DNA from: an uncultured Eubacteriales bacterium
Lineage (GTDB): Bacteria; Bacillota; Clostridia; Oscillospirales; Oscillospiraceae
Assembly: GCA_900543085.1 (NCBI GenBank)
Contig: UQQF01000045.1
Coordinates: 1 to 17,100, forward strand
Direction: 5' to 3'
Length of the DNA stretch: 17,100 nt
In this document: piece after piece, positions 6,933 to 12,563 of the stretch
How the letters are laid out: each line of letters starts with the position of its first letter
Numbering within the stretch: position 1 is the first letter of the stretch
Notes under the pieces: generated by a model
Told to the model about the DNA's origin: nothing
The model's input: the letters and a program-made list of their open reading frames with translations, nothing else
Database searches by the model: none
Program-made: the position numbers and the translations under genes

Positions 6933-8188
6933 GCGCTCAGCTCCTCACGTTGATTGTTTTTCCCCGCCTGACCCAGCTCGCCGGCCCACTCAAAGCCCTT
7001 CCTGGCCATGAACACGGCGATGATCTCGTTGATGACGGCCGCAGCCGCTATCGTGCCCTGCAGCAGCTCGGCGCAATCGGGCGCGGCGCCGGAGAGCACG
7101 GAGACGGCCACGCCGGTGAACACCAGCGAGACTCCGGAGTGCGGGAGCAGGGTGAAGCCGAGGTATTTTTTTACCGTGGCGGGCGCGTGGGTCATGGCCG
7201 CGCCCACATACGCGCCTGAGTATTTTCCGATGGCGCGCGAGATGATATACACCGCCGTATATATCCCAGCCCCAAACACCAGATGATAGTCCAGCGGCGC
7301 GCCGAGGTTGAGTATCAGGATTATCAGCGAGACGCTGATGACGGGATTCATCACCTTCATCACGCCCGCGAGCTTTTCAGCCGGTATCATATTGGCAAAA
7401 GCCGTGGAGAACGCCATGCCCAGCAGCATGAAGTTCAGTGAAGCGCCGGTCAGCACGTTTTCGTTCAGATACATGGCCAGCAGCGCCGTGGCCATGAGCA
7501 CCGCGAGCATGGAGACTATGGTGGCCGCGTTGGAGCGCGTGCGGCGCATGATAAGTCCGGCGAGGACGCCGGTCACGGCGCCGATGAACACAGGGGCGAA
7601 GACTATCGCCAATGTGGCGAGAAAGCTCACGCCGCCGGCGGCCAGGGCGGAGGACACCCAGGCGATGACGCCGAAGAACACCACCGCGCCCACCAGGTCG
7701 TCCAGCGCCGCCATCGGGATGAGCGTGCTGGTGACCGGACCTGCGGCCTTTGCCTCGTTGACTATCGACAGCGAGGGCGCCGGGGCGGTCGCCAGGGCGA
7801 TGCCGCCGAAAATCGCGGCGAGGTACAGCGGCGTGCCCGTAAAATAGAATATCACGCCGAACACCAGCGTGACAACAAAAAATGTGCCGAGGGACTCGGT
7901 GATCGTGGTCACGACTATCTGCTTGCCGGAGCGCTTCATCTCCGACCATATGAGCTCGGTGCCTATCATGAGGCCGACGACGGATTCAAGCAGACTCTCG
8001 GCGGTGGTGAACCAGGCGGATTCCATGACCGCGTTGTTCATCAGTCCGAGCGCGTGAGGGCCGAGCGCCATGCCGGTTATCAGCCAGCCGAGTATGGCGG
8101 GGAGATGCAGCTTGGCCACCAGCCGGCCGACCAGGTAAGCTATGGCCGCGGTCAGCAGCAGGCGGAGAATTTCGAGTACGATATCCAT
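6929..8188 (-). CDS. Cation:proton antiporter, CPA2-type (Na+/H+ exchanger domain)
   Basis: The 419-residue protein has about 12-13 membrane helices through its whole length, as expected for the Na_H_Exchanger fold without a C-terminal TrkA-N domain. Typical motifs are visible: LPAILGWLITGMALGPHALGL near residues 29-49, a broken-helix segment IALATAPAPS near 130-140, and MAALDDLVGAVVFF near 158-171, in which the acidic pair is the probable ion site. Such proteins exchange Na+ or K+ for protons across the membrane; the cation cannot be assigned. AAAAGGA lies 9 nt before ATG 8188. It is the first gene of a two-gene operon with its TetR regulator. Confidence 0.9.
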   Translation of the reverse strand: MDIVLEILRLLLTAAIAYLVGRLVAKLHLPAILGWLITGMALGPHALGLMNNAVMESAWFTTAESLLESVVGLMIGTELIWSEMKRSGKQIVVTTITESLGTFFVVTLVFGVIFYFTGTPLYLAAIFGGIALATAPAPSLSIVNEAKAAGPVTSTLIPMAALDDLVGAVVFFGVIAWVSSALAAGGVSFLATLAIVFAPVFIGAVTGVLAGLIMRRTRSNAATIVSMLAVLMATALLAMYLNENVLTGASLNFMLLGMAFSTAFANMIPAEKLAGVMKVMNPVISVSLIILILNLGAPLDYHLVFGAGIYTAVYIISRAIGKYSGAYVGAAMTHAPATVKKYLGFTLLPHSGVSLVFTGVAVSVLSGAAPDCAELLQGTIAAAAVINEIIAVFMARKGFEWAGELGQAGKNNQREELSA

Positions 8189-8212
8189 GTTGAGCAGTCC
8201 TTTTGAATAAAA

Positions 8213-8228
8213 TAGACGGTAACGTCTG
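8213..8228. promoter_or_regulatory. TetR operator O1
   Basis: TAGACGGTAACGTCTG contains the dyad AGACG-GTAA-CGTCT. It lies just downstream of the -10 box of the antiporter promoter, around the transcription start. It is 14 of 16 bases identical to O2 read on the opposite strand. Binding by the TetR protein of the same operon is inferred. Confidence 0.75.
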
Positions 8229-8234
8229 TTTTTG

Positions 8235-8263
8235 AGTATAGCACAAACCGACGATACCGTCTA
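8235..8263 (-). promoter_or_regulatory. Promoter of the antiporter-tetR operon
   Basis: On the minus strand TAGACG (8258-8263) as -35, a 17-bp spacer, and TATACT (8235-8240) as -10. The -35 box is part of operator O2 and O1 lies just after the -10, so bound repressor would block both polymerase contacts. Confidence 0.75.
8248..8263. promoter_or_regulatory. TetR operator O2
   Basis: On the minus strand TAGACGGTATCGTCGG, the inverted near-copy of O1, with centres 35 bp apart. It overlaps the -35 box. One half-site (TAGACG) is exact and the other differs at two positions. Confidence 0.72.
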
Positions 8264-8298
8264 TTAATTTTCCGTGAACTTTATTCGCACCAACGCTG

Positions 8299-8327
8299 TT
8301 GACAACGCTGCGTAAATGCGGTACAAT
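8299..8327 (+). promoter_or_regulatory. tRNA promoter
   Basis: TTGACA (8299-8304), a 17-bp spacer and TACAAT (8322-8327). It is almost a perfect sigma-A promoter and ends 15 bp before the tRNA. Confidence 0.85.
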
Positions 8328-8342
8328 ATTCAAGCTCAAAAT

Positions 8343-8419
8343 GCCCCCGTACCTCACCAGGATAGAGGGTCCGCCTCCTAAGCGGAATGTAGTGCGTTCG
8401 AGTCGCGCCGGGGGTGCCA
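8343..8419 (+). tRNA. tRNA-Arg (anticodon CCU)
   Basis: All arms fold: acceptor GCCCCCG (8343-8349) with CGGGGGT (8409-8415, one G-U pair at the end); D stem CCTC/GAGG (8352-8355/8365-8368); anticodon stem TCCGC/GCGGA around loop CTCCTAA (8375-8381) with anticodon CCT at 8377-8379; a 5-nt variable loop; T stem GTGCG/CGCGC around TTCGAGT. The discriminator is G8416 and CCA is encoded (8417-8419). It reads the arginine codon AGG. It has its own promoter and terminator and is a single-gene unit. Confidence 0.96.
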
Positions 8420-8426
8420 TGGATGA

Positions 8427-8460
8427 CCGCTGTAAGCCTCTTTGGTTTACAGCGGTTTTT
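8427..8460 (+). terminator. tRNA terminator
   Basis: Stem CCGCTGTAA (8427-8435) with TTACAGCGG (8447-8455), with further CC/GG pairing inside, followed by five T residues at 8456-8460. It starts 8 bp after the tRNA CCA end. Confidence 0.9.
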
Positions 8461-8507
8461 GCTTGCGCAAATGAATCGCCGCGAATGGTTTGGCGGCGAG
8501 TATAAAA

Positions 8508-8536
8508 TTGACACATGGGGAAAACGGACTTATACT
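8508..8536 (+). promoter_or_regulatory. Promoter of the Crp/Fnr gene
   Basis: TTGACA (8508-8513), a 17-bp spacer and TATACT (8531-8536). Such a near-consensus promoter suggests strong, constitutive expression of the regulator. A hairpin with 7-bp stems (8476-8482/8493-8499) lies just upstream. No GTGA-N5-TCAC site is present here, so there is no sign of autoregulation. Confidence 0.85.
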
Positions 8537-8564
8537 GGTGTTGAATCTGACAGGAGAGTGCGCC

Positions 8565-9224
8565 ATGGAACTGCAAGATTATTTCCCCATCTGGAAAAAC
8601 CTCACCCCCGGGCAGCAGCGTCAGCTGGCGGACAGCGCGTTCGGCCGCCGCGTAAAAAGAGGCGCCGTTCTGCACGGCGGCGGCGCGGACTGTACCGGAC
8701 TGCTGCTCGTCCGCCGCGGCCAGCTCAGGGCATACATCCTCTCGGACGAGGGACGGGAGATAACGATATACAGGCTGTTCGAGCGGGACATCTGCCTGTT
8801 TTCCGCGTCGTGCATCATTCGCTCCATACAGTTCGAGGTGATAATCGAGGCCGAGAAGGACACCGAGCTGTGGGTCATCCCCCCGGACATCTATAAACGG
8901 GTCATGGAGGAGTCGGCTCCGCTGGCCAACTTCACCAACGAGATAATGGCGACGCGCTTTTCAGAGGTCATGTGGCTGATAGAGCAGGTGCTGTGGAAAA
9001 GCCTGGATCGGCGGCTGGCGCACTTCCTGCTGGCCGAGAGCGCGCTTGAGGAGACGGACACGCTGAAAATCACGCACGAGACCATAGGCAGGCACATGGG
9101 CACGGCCCGCGAGGTGGTGACCAGGATGCTGCGCTACTTCCAGGGCGAGGGGCTGGTGAAGCTCTCGCGCGGAACCGTGGAGCTGTCCGACAGGGAGCGG
9201 CTGGAGAGCCTCGCCGGCGGCTGA
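8565..9224 (+). CDS. Crp/Fnr family transcriptional regulator
   Basis: The 219-residue regulator has a cyclic-nucleotide-binding-like sensor fold at residues ~10-115, a long dimerisation helix at ~120-145 and a winged helix-turn-helix at ~148-210. The recognition helix carries Arg182, Glu183 and Arg187, aligning with CRP Arg180, Glu181 and Arg185, which read GTGA half-sites. FNR's N-terminal iron-sulfur cysteines are absent; instead Cys77 and Cys83 form a CLFSASC motif. The start used is ATG 8565 behind AGGAGAG; an upstream in-frame ATG at 8490 lies before the promoter and is not real. It has its own promoter and terminator. I infer that it activates the three adjacent redox transcripts, each of which has a GTGA-N5-TCAC site near -41. 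Its signal (thiol state, oxygen or NO, or a small ligand) is unknown. Confidence 0.92.
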   Translation: MELQDYFPIWKNLTPGQQRQLADSAFGRRVKRGAVLHGGGADCTGLLLVRRGQLRAYILSDEGREITIYRLFERDICLFSASCIIRSIQFEVIIEAEKDTELWVIPPDIYKRVMEESAPLANFTNEIMATRFSEVMWLIEQVLWKSLDRRLAHFLLAESALEETDTLKITHETIGRHMGTAREVVTRMLRYFQGEGLVKLSRGTVELSDRERLESLAGG

Positions 9225-9240
9225 GAACGTAAAGGAAAAG

Positions 9241-9294
9241 CATAAGGCGCCTTTGCCGGGGAGGGAACCGGTGCAGGCGCCTTATGTTTATTTT
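9241..9294. terminator. Intrinsic terminator after the Crp/Fnr gene
   Basis: A 12-bp perfect stem, CATAAGGCGCCT (9241-9252) with AGGCGCCTTATG (9275-9286), holds an inner GC-rich hairpin, then TTTATTTT. On the minus strand it is followed by CTTTTCCTTT, so it can also end the convergent napH-like transcript, whose stop codon (9288-9290) sits in the T-run. Confidence 0.9.
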
Positions 9295-9857
9295 GCTTTG
9301 ACGCGGCATATGAGCTGAGTCATGGTCCCCATGGGGCAGTAAACGCACCAGCTTCGGGGCTTGAACAGAACCATTGTGATAAGCCCCAAAACGGTCGACG
9401 TCAGCATAACGCCGTAAAAGCCGAATGCAAACTGAGCCACGCCGGGGTGGAGCAGCGTCCCGTGGTAGGCCCAGTCCCAGGGCAGCCGGAAGGTCCACAG
9501 CAGAGTGACCGCCTGCCCCGGCTCACGCGCTCCGGCAAAGACCAGGTATGTGCTCCAGAGCATCTGGGCGAACATCACCAGGAAGAACGCAAGGAAGCCG
9601 TAACGGAACGCCTTGCTCCTCATCCACCTCGGGATGTCCCTGCGGCGCGACAGGCCGAATCTCCCGCCTACGACGGCGAAAAGCTGGCCGCGGCCGCAGT
9701 ACCGGTTGCAGTATCCCTTTGTGCCGCTGACTGCGGATATTATGAGCGGTATAAGGAAGCACAGCAGCCCCAGCCAGGCAAAGAGTATGTTGAAAAAGCC
9801 GAGGATAAGATAGGCCAGAGAGGCGATCCACAAGTAGTCGTACCAGCGCTTTTTCAT
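9288..9857 (-). CDS. NapH-like membrane iron-sulfur protein
   Basis: The 189-residue protein has about four membrane helices (residues ~8-27, 29-45, 84-108, 140-165) and two cysteine clusters on the same side: Cys50-x3-Cys54 after helix 2 and Cys171-x2-Cys174-Pro with Cys184 after helix 4. This resembles the membrane part of NapH/NosR/CcoG-type proteins (Fer4_5), which pass electrons between quinols or ferredoxin-like domains and membrane partners, but the usual C-terminal 2[4Fe-4S] domain is missing. That function is probably supplied by the separate ferredoxin encoded just upstream. The start at 9857 is 7 nt from GGGAGG and shares a base with the ferredoxin stop; ATG 9860 is an alternative. 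Cofactor and electron direction are inferred. Confidence 0.78.
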   Translation of the reverse strand: MKKRWYDYLWIASLAYLILGFFNILFAWLGLLCFLIPLIISAVSGTKGYCNRYCGRGQLFAVVGGRFGLSRRRDIPRWMRSKAFRYGFLAFFLVMFAQMLWSTYLVFAGAREPGQAVTLLWTFRLPWDWAYHGTLLHPGVAQFAFGFYGVMLTSTVLGLITMVLFKPRSWCVYCPMGTMTQLICRVKAK

Positions 9858-10063
9858 CATGCGACCTCCCTGACCGAGATGACGGACGCCGGACATTCCC
9901 TGGCGCACCTGCCGCAGCCGACGCACCTGCTCTCATCCACTGTGGCCGCAATGCCGCGAACCACCTCGATCGCCTTAGTGGGACACACCTTGACACAGCA
10001 CCCGCAGGCTACGCATGAGCCGGCGTCCACAACTGCTCTCCTGCGCTTTTTCTCAATACCCAT
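9857..10063 (-). CDS. 2[4Fe-4S] ferredoxin
   Basis: The 68-residue protein has two complete cluster motifs: Cys17-x2-Cys20-x2-Cys23-x3-Cys27-Pro and Cys47-x2-Cys50-x2-Cys53-x3-Cys57-Pro. It is a small soluble low-potential electron carrier. The start at ATG 10063 has GGGAGG about 7-8 nt upstream; a longer frame to 10165 would begin inside the promoter and is rejected. Its stop touches the start of the napH-like gene, so the two are coupled and probably form one electron-transfer unit equivalent to the fused NapH protein. A GTGA-N5-TCAC site and a -10 box lie upstream. The basic N-terminus (EKKRRR) might favour docking to membrane or partner. Confidence 0.93.
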   Translation of the reverse strand: MGIEKKRRRAVVDAGSCVACGCCVKVCPTKAIEVVRGIAATVDESRCVGCGRCARECPASVISVREVA

Positions 10064-10091
10064 ATCATTTCCTCCCGTACTGGATGTGACG

Positions 10092-10132
10092 AGTATAGCG
10101 CAGATCGCCCCGCGCTTCCGTGACCTTATCAC
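10092..10132 (-). promoter_or_regulatory. Ferredoxin-napH-like promoter with Crp/Fnr site A
   Basis: On the minus strand the palindrome GTGATAAGGTCAC (10120-10132) is centred 29 bp upstream of the outer edge of a TATACT -10 box (10092-10097), about -41 from the expected start. The -35 position reads CGGAAG, which is poor, as expected of an activator-dependent promoter. It shares sequence and spacing with sites B and C. Confidence 0.8.
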
Positions 10133-10139
10133 ATATGCG

Positions 10140-10174
10140 AACGCTCCGGCGCAAAGCTTCCGCACCGGAGCGTT
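10140..10174 (-). terminator. Hairpin after the rhodanese gene
   Basis: A 10-bp perfect stem, AACGCTCCGG (10140-10149) with CCGGAGCGTT (10165-10174), starts 4 bp past the rhodanese stop. On the minus strand it ends in TT and then CGCATAT, without a T-run. It is probably a weak terminator or 3'-end stabiliser separating the trxA-rhodanese transcript from the ferredoxin promoter. Confidence 0.5.
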
Positions 10175-10178
10175 TGTA

Positions 10179-10499
10179 TCAGCGCTCGATCGCCCCTCTC
10201 CACGAGGCGATGCCGCCGATGTTTTTCACGTTGGTGTAGCCCATCCGACGCAGAGCCGCCGCGGCCTGGCCGCTCCTGGCGCCGCTGTAGCAGTAGACGT
10301 ACAGCGGGGTGCTCTTGCCGGCCGGTATGGGCTGCGAGCCGGATATGTCCTGCAAAGGCACGTTCCTGCTGCCGGGTATGTGGCCTTCGCCATACTCCCG
10401 GGCGCTGCGGACGTCCAGGAGGACGGCTCCGGGCGCGGAGCCGAACTCCCTGACGCCCTCATTTATGTCGGGACGCCTGAAGCCGTCGAAGAATCCCAT
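10179..10499 (-). CDS. Single-domain rhodanese (sulfurtransferase)
   Basis: The 106-residue protein has the rhodanese fold landmarks: VLLDVRSAREYGEGHIPGSRNVPL at residues ~26-49 and the active-site loop Cys70-YSGARS (70-76), ending in NIGGIASWRG. The cysteine carries a persulfide and passes sulfane sulfur to acceptors such as thiols or thioredoxin. The length is normal for single-domain, GlpE/PspE-like cytoplasmic proteins; there is no signal peptide. It begins 11 bp after trxA behind a weak GAGG very close to the ATG, so it is probably translated through coupling with trxA. The pairing suggests that thioredoxin reduces its persulfide or releases sulfide from it. Confidence 0.92.
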   Translation of the reverse strand: MGFFDGFRRPDINEGVREFGSAPGAVLLDVRSAREYGEGHIPGSRNVPLQDISGSQPIPAGKSTPLYVYCYSGARSGQAAAALRRMGYTNVKNIGGIASWRGAIER

Positions 10500-10510
10500 G
10501 CCTCAAATTC

Positions 10511-10816
10511 CTACAGCAGTGCCAGGATCTGAGCCTTCGGCCTGGCGCCCACGGTCTTGTTCGTGATTTTGCCGTTTTTCATGACCACCAGCGTGGGTAT
10601 GCTCATGACGCCGAACTGTGCCGACAGCTGCGGCTCCTCGTCTACGTTCACTTTTCCGACCTTGATGTCGGCGCGCTCGCCGGCGATTTCGTCCACCAGC
10701 GGACCCACCATGCGGCAGGGGCCGCACCAGGGAGCCCAGAAGTCCAGCAGAACGGGCTTCTCCGAGTTGAGCACTTCTTCCTGAAAATTGGCTTTGTTGA
10801 TGTTGATAACGGACAT
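10511..10816 (-). CDS. trxA: Thioredoxin
   Basis: The 101-residue protein has the canonical WCGPC active site (Cys31, Cys34) in FWAPWCGPCRM, a conserved cis-proline segment SIPTLVVMKNG near residues 72-82, and normal length. It is a cytoplasmic thiol-disulfide reductant. The start at ATG 10816 is set by AGGAGGG 7 nt upstream and by a promoter just before that; the frame stays open for another 150 codons upstream, but that stretch is promoter and repeat element. No thioredoxin reductase gene is in the window. In this cluster it could supply electrons to CcdA for passage to TlpA, the route known from cytochrome c maturation and DsbD-like systems, and it could serve the rhodanese encoded downstream. 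Confidence 0.95.
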   Translation of the reverse strand: MSVININKANFQEEVLNSEKPVLLDFWAPWCGPCRMVGPLVDEIAGERADIKVGKVNVDEEPQLSAQFGVMSIPTLVVMKNGKITNKTVGARPKAQILALL

Positions 10817-10850
10817 GTAAGCGCCCTCCTTTGTGTTTCTTTCTGAGCCT

Positions 10851-10890
10851 ATTATACCCGTTTTCAGCCTGAGTTCAGTGACATTGTCAC
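10851..10890 (-). promoter_or_regulatory. trxA promoter with Crp/Fnr site B
   Basis: On the minus strand the palindrome GTGACAATGTCAC (10878-10890) is centred 28 bp upstream of the outer edge of a consensus TATAAT (10851-10856). No -35 match is present. The predicted start near 10844 gives a 28-nt leader carrying AGGAGGG. Confidence 0.82.
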
Positions 10891-10900
10891 CGTTGGGCAA

Positions 10901-11306
10901 AGCGTGAGCCGCCCCGCCGGGCGGCTCACGCTGGAGACTGTCAAAAAAGGCCCTCGACGGCCTTTTTTGACAATAAAGTCCCCCGTCGTCGTCGCAAGCT
11001 GCATATCCTTCGCTCCCGGCTAAAGCCGAGAGCTCAGTCATTTCGCTGCTCCTCCTCTCCCACGAAGTGCATTCTGCACTTCGTGGGATCCATAGGCGGC
11101 CGATGGAGACCGGCGCTGCGCTTCGCGCCTCGGTTGTCCGCCAAAGGCGGACAATTCGACACTTCGCTCCGCGAGAAGTATTTTCGGCAACGTACACGCC
11201 GCCGCCGAAAATGATTTTAGTCCCTTTCGCGCCCACAGGGCGCGAAACTCTGCGAGGCTTTTTCGACAAGCTGAAGCGTGAGCCGCACCGCCGGGCGGCT
11301 CATGCT
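10901..11306. repeat. Stem-loop-rich repeat element bounded by 32-bp palindromes
   Basis: The element is bounded by two palindromes, 10901-10932 and 11275-11306, that agree at 30 of 32 positions. Inside each end lies a related sequence in inverted orientation (about 22 of 28 positions match), so the ends form imperfect ~60-bp terminal inverted repeats. The interior is packed with further hairpins: 10939-10972, 11012-11033, 11058-11088 (14-bp stem, loop TTC), 11134-11154 and 11225-11247. No transposase is encoded. It resembles a non-autonomous, MITE-like or REP-like dispersed element lying between tlpA and trxA. No clear target duplication was seen. Whether it recurs in the genome cannot be judged here. 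Confidence 0.7.
10939..10972. terminator. Bidirectional terminator within the repeat element
   Basis: A 14-bp perfect stem, TGTCAAAAAAGGCC (10939-10952) with its complement at 10959-10972, and a 6-nt loop. The GGCC core is followed by T6 on both strands, so it should stop transcripts in either direction, including read-through from tlpA toward trxA. Confidence 0.85.
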
Positions 11307-11309
11307 CGC

Positions 11310-11891
11310 TTATTCGGCGATCATATCTATGCCTGTCTGAAGCGTGGCGGCGTCGATTGCGCCCCTGGCGTGCGCGATGGCATAGCCCTCCGCGTCAATG
11401 AAATAGGTCGCGGGCAGCGAGTACGCGCCGTAGGCCATGGCCGCGTCGGCCTCGGTGTCATAGAACACGGGGAAGGTGTAGCCCTGCCCGGCGATGAACT
11501 CCTGCGCGGACTCGAGCGTCTCGCGGCCTGTGGTGACGTTGACCATCAGGAACTGGACCTCGCCCTCCAGCTCCAGCTGCTTTTCCTGAAAATGCGGCAT
11601 CTCCATACGGCACGGACCGCACCAGCTGGCCCAGAAGTTCAAAACCACCGGCTTGCCGAGGTAGTCCGACAGACGCACCTCGTTGCCGGCTCCGTCATAG
11701 ACGGTGAAGTCCGGGGCGAGCACCGGCTGCGGAGCCTCCGACTGCGCAGCGCCGCTCTGCTCCGGGCCGGCGTCGGCGGACAGCTGGTTCGTGTCCACGG
11801 CGCCGCCCAGCGTGGTGTACAGCAAATACGCGCCTCCCAGCAGGAGTAAAAGCGCGAGCAGAATGATAAGTACGGTTCTTTTCTGTTTCAT
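11310..11891 (-). CDS. TlpA/ResA-like extracytoplasmic thioredoxin-fold protein
   Basis: The 193-residue protein has an N-terminal signal anchor (KQKR then a hydrophobic run, residues 6-28), a low-complexity linker rich in Ala, Ser, Gln and Glu (residues ~38-56), and a redoxin domain from ~58. WASWCGPCR places the active cysteines at 91 and 94; the cis-proline motif is SLPATYFID near 158-166. It should sit outside the membrane and reduce disulfides or peroxides there. ResA and TlpA act in cytochrome c maturation, but no such genes are here. It starts 9 bp after the ccdA stop behind AAGGAGA, so CcdA is the obvious electron donor. The stop codon abuts the repeat element. Confidence 0.93.
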   Translation of the reverse strand: MKQKRTVLIILLALLLLLGGAYLLYTTLGGAVDTNQLSADAGPEQSGAAQSEAPQPVLAPDFTVYDGAGNEVRLSDYLGKPVVLNFWASWCGPCRMEMPHFQEKQLELEGEVQFLMVNVTTGRETLESAQEFIAGQGYTFPVFYDTEADAAMAYGAYSLPATYFIDAEGYAIAHARGAIDAATLQTGIDMIAE

Positions 11892-11900
11892 GGCGTCTCC

Positions 11901-12563
11901 TTAACTCAAAACGGCGAGCAGGCGTCCCATCGTGCCGGTCGCCATCAGTATTCCGAGCACCACCAGCAGCGCGCCGCAAACGGCGTTGATGACCTTGTAG
12001 TGCGTCTTTATCCACCGGAAAGCGTTTTTAAGGTAGTCTATCAGCACCGCGCTGATGAGGAACGGTATGCCCAGACCAAGGGAGTAGGCCAGCAGCATGG
12101 CTACGCCCTCGAGCACGTGCCCTCGCTGCGAGGCCAGCATGAGGGCTGAGCCGAGGAAAGCCCCCACGCACGGAGTCCAGCCGACCGAGAAGATTATCCC
12201 GAACAGCATGGCGCGGAAAAAGCCCGTGGCCGAAGCGTTCACGGCCATACTGCCGCCGCGGAACAGCGTTGTTTTGAACACGCCCAGATAGCTCAGGCCG
12301 AAGAAAATTACTACAAGGCCGGAGACTATGTTGACCGCAGCCTGGTGTGAGCGGAGGAAACCGCCCAGAGTCCCGGCCAGCGCGCCGAGCGCCACAAAGA
12401 CCAGCGTGAAGCCCGATACAAAGCCCGCTGCGGCAAGGAGCGTCCGGCGCACGCTCCTCTCGCCGCCGCCGGCGAAATACGAGACGTAAATCGGGAGCAT
12501 GGGCAGCAGGCAGGGGGAGATGAAGGTTATGATGCCCTCCAGGAATGAAATCACATATTGCAT
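11901..12563 (-). CDS. ccdA: CcdA-like transmembrane thiol-disulfide electron transporter
   Basis: The 220-residue protein has six membrane helices and belongs to the DsbD/CcdA family. The two redox cysteines are both present and lie in the usual helix 1 and helix 4 settings: FISPCLLP (Cys18) and GWTPCVGAFLG (Cys132). The protein carries electrons from cytoplasmic thioredoxin across the membrane to extracytoplasmic thioredoxin-fold proteins, here most likely the TlpA encoded directly downstream. The ATG at 12563 follows GAGGAC and overlaps the end of the DUF6132 gene by 13 bp, so the three genes form one coupled operon under site C. Confidence 0.94.
   Translation of the reverse strand: MQYVISFLEGIITFISPCLLPMLPIYVSYFAGGGERSVRRTLLAAAGFVSGFTLVFVALGALAGTLGGFLRSHQAAVNIVSGLVVIFFGLSYLGVFKTTLFRGGSMAVNASATGFFRAMLFGIIFSVGWTPCVGAFLGSALMLASQRGHVLEGVAMLLAYSLGLGIPFLISAVLIDYLKNAFRWIKTHYKVINAVCGALLVVLGILMATGTMGRLLAVLS

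Noticed and set aside
8538..8555. Autoregulatory FNR or CRP site at the Crp/Fnr gene (TGTTGAATCTGACA)
   Set aside because: Half-sites do not match GTGA/TCAC or TTGAT/ATCAA well, and the promoter is already near-consensus.
10511..11269. A 252-residue protein made of an unknown N-terminal part and thioredoxin
   Set aside because: The extra 151 residues cross the trxA promoter, its regulatory palindrome and the repeat element; AGGAGGG and ATG at 10816 define the normal thioredoxin.
10901..11306. CRISPR array or rRNA-like structure in the palindromic region
   Set aside because: The palindromes differ from one another in sequence and spacing; only the outer two match, so there is no repeat-spacer pattern.
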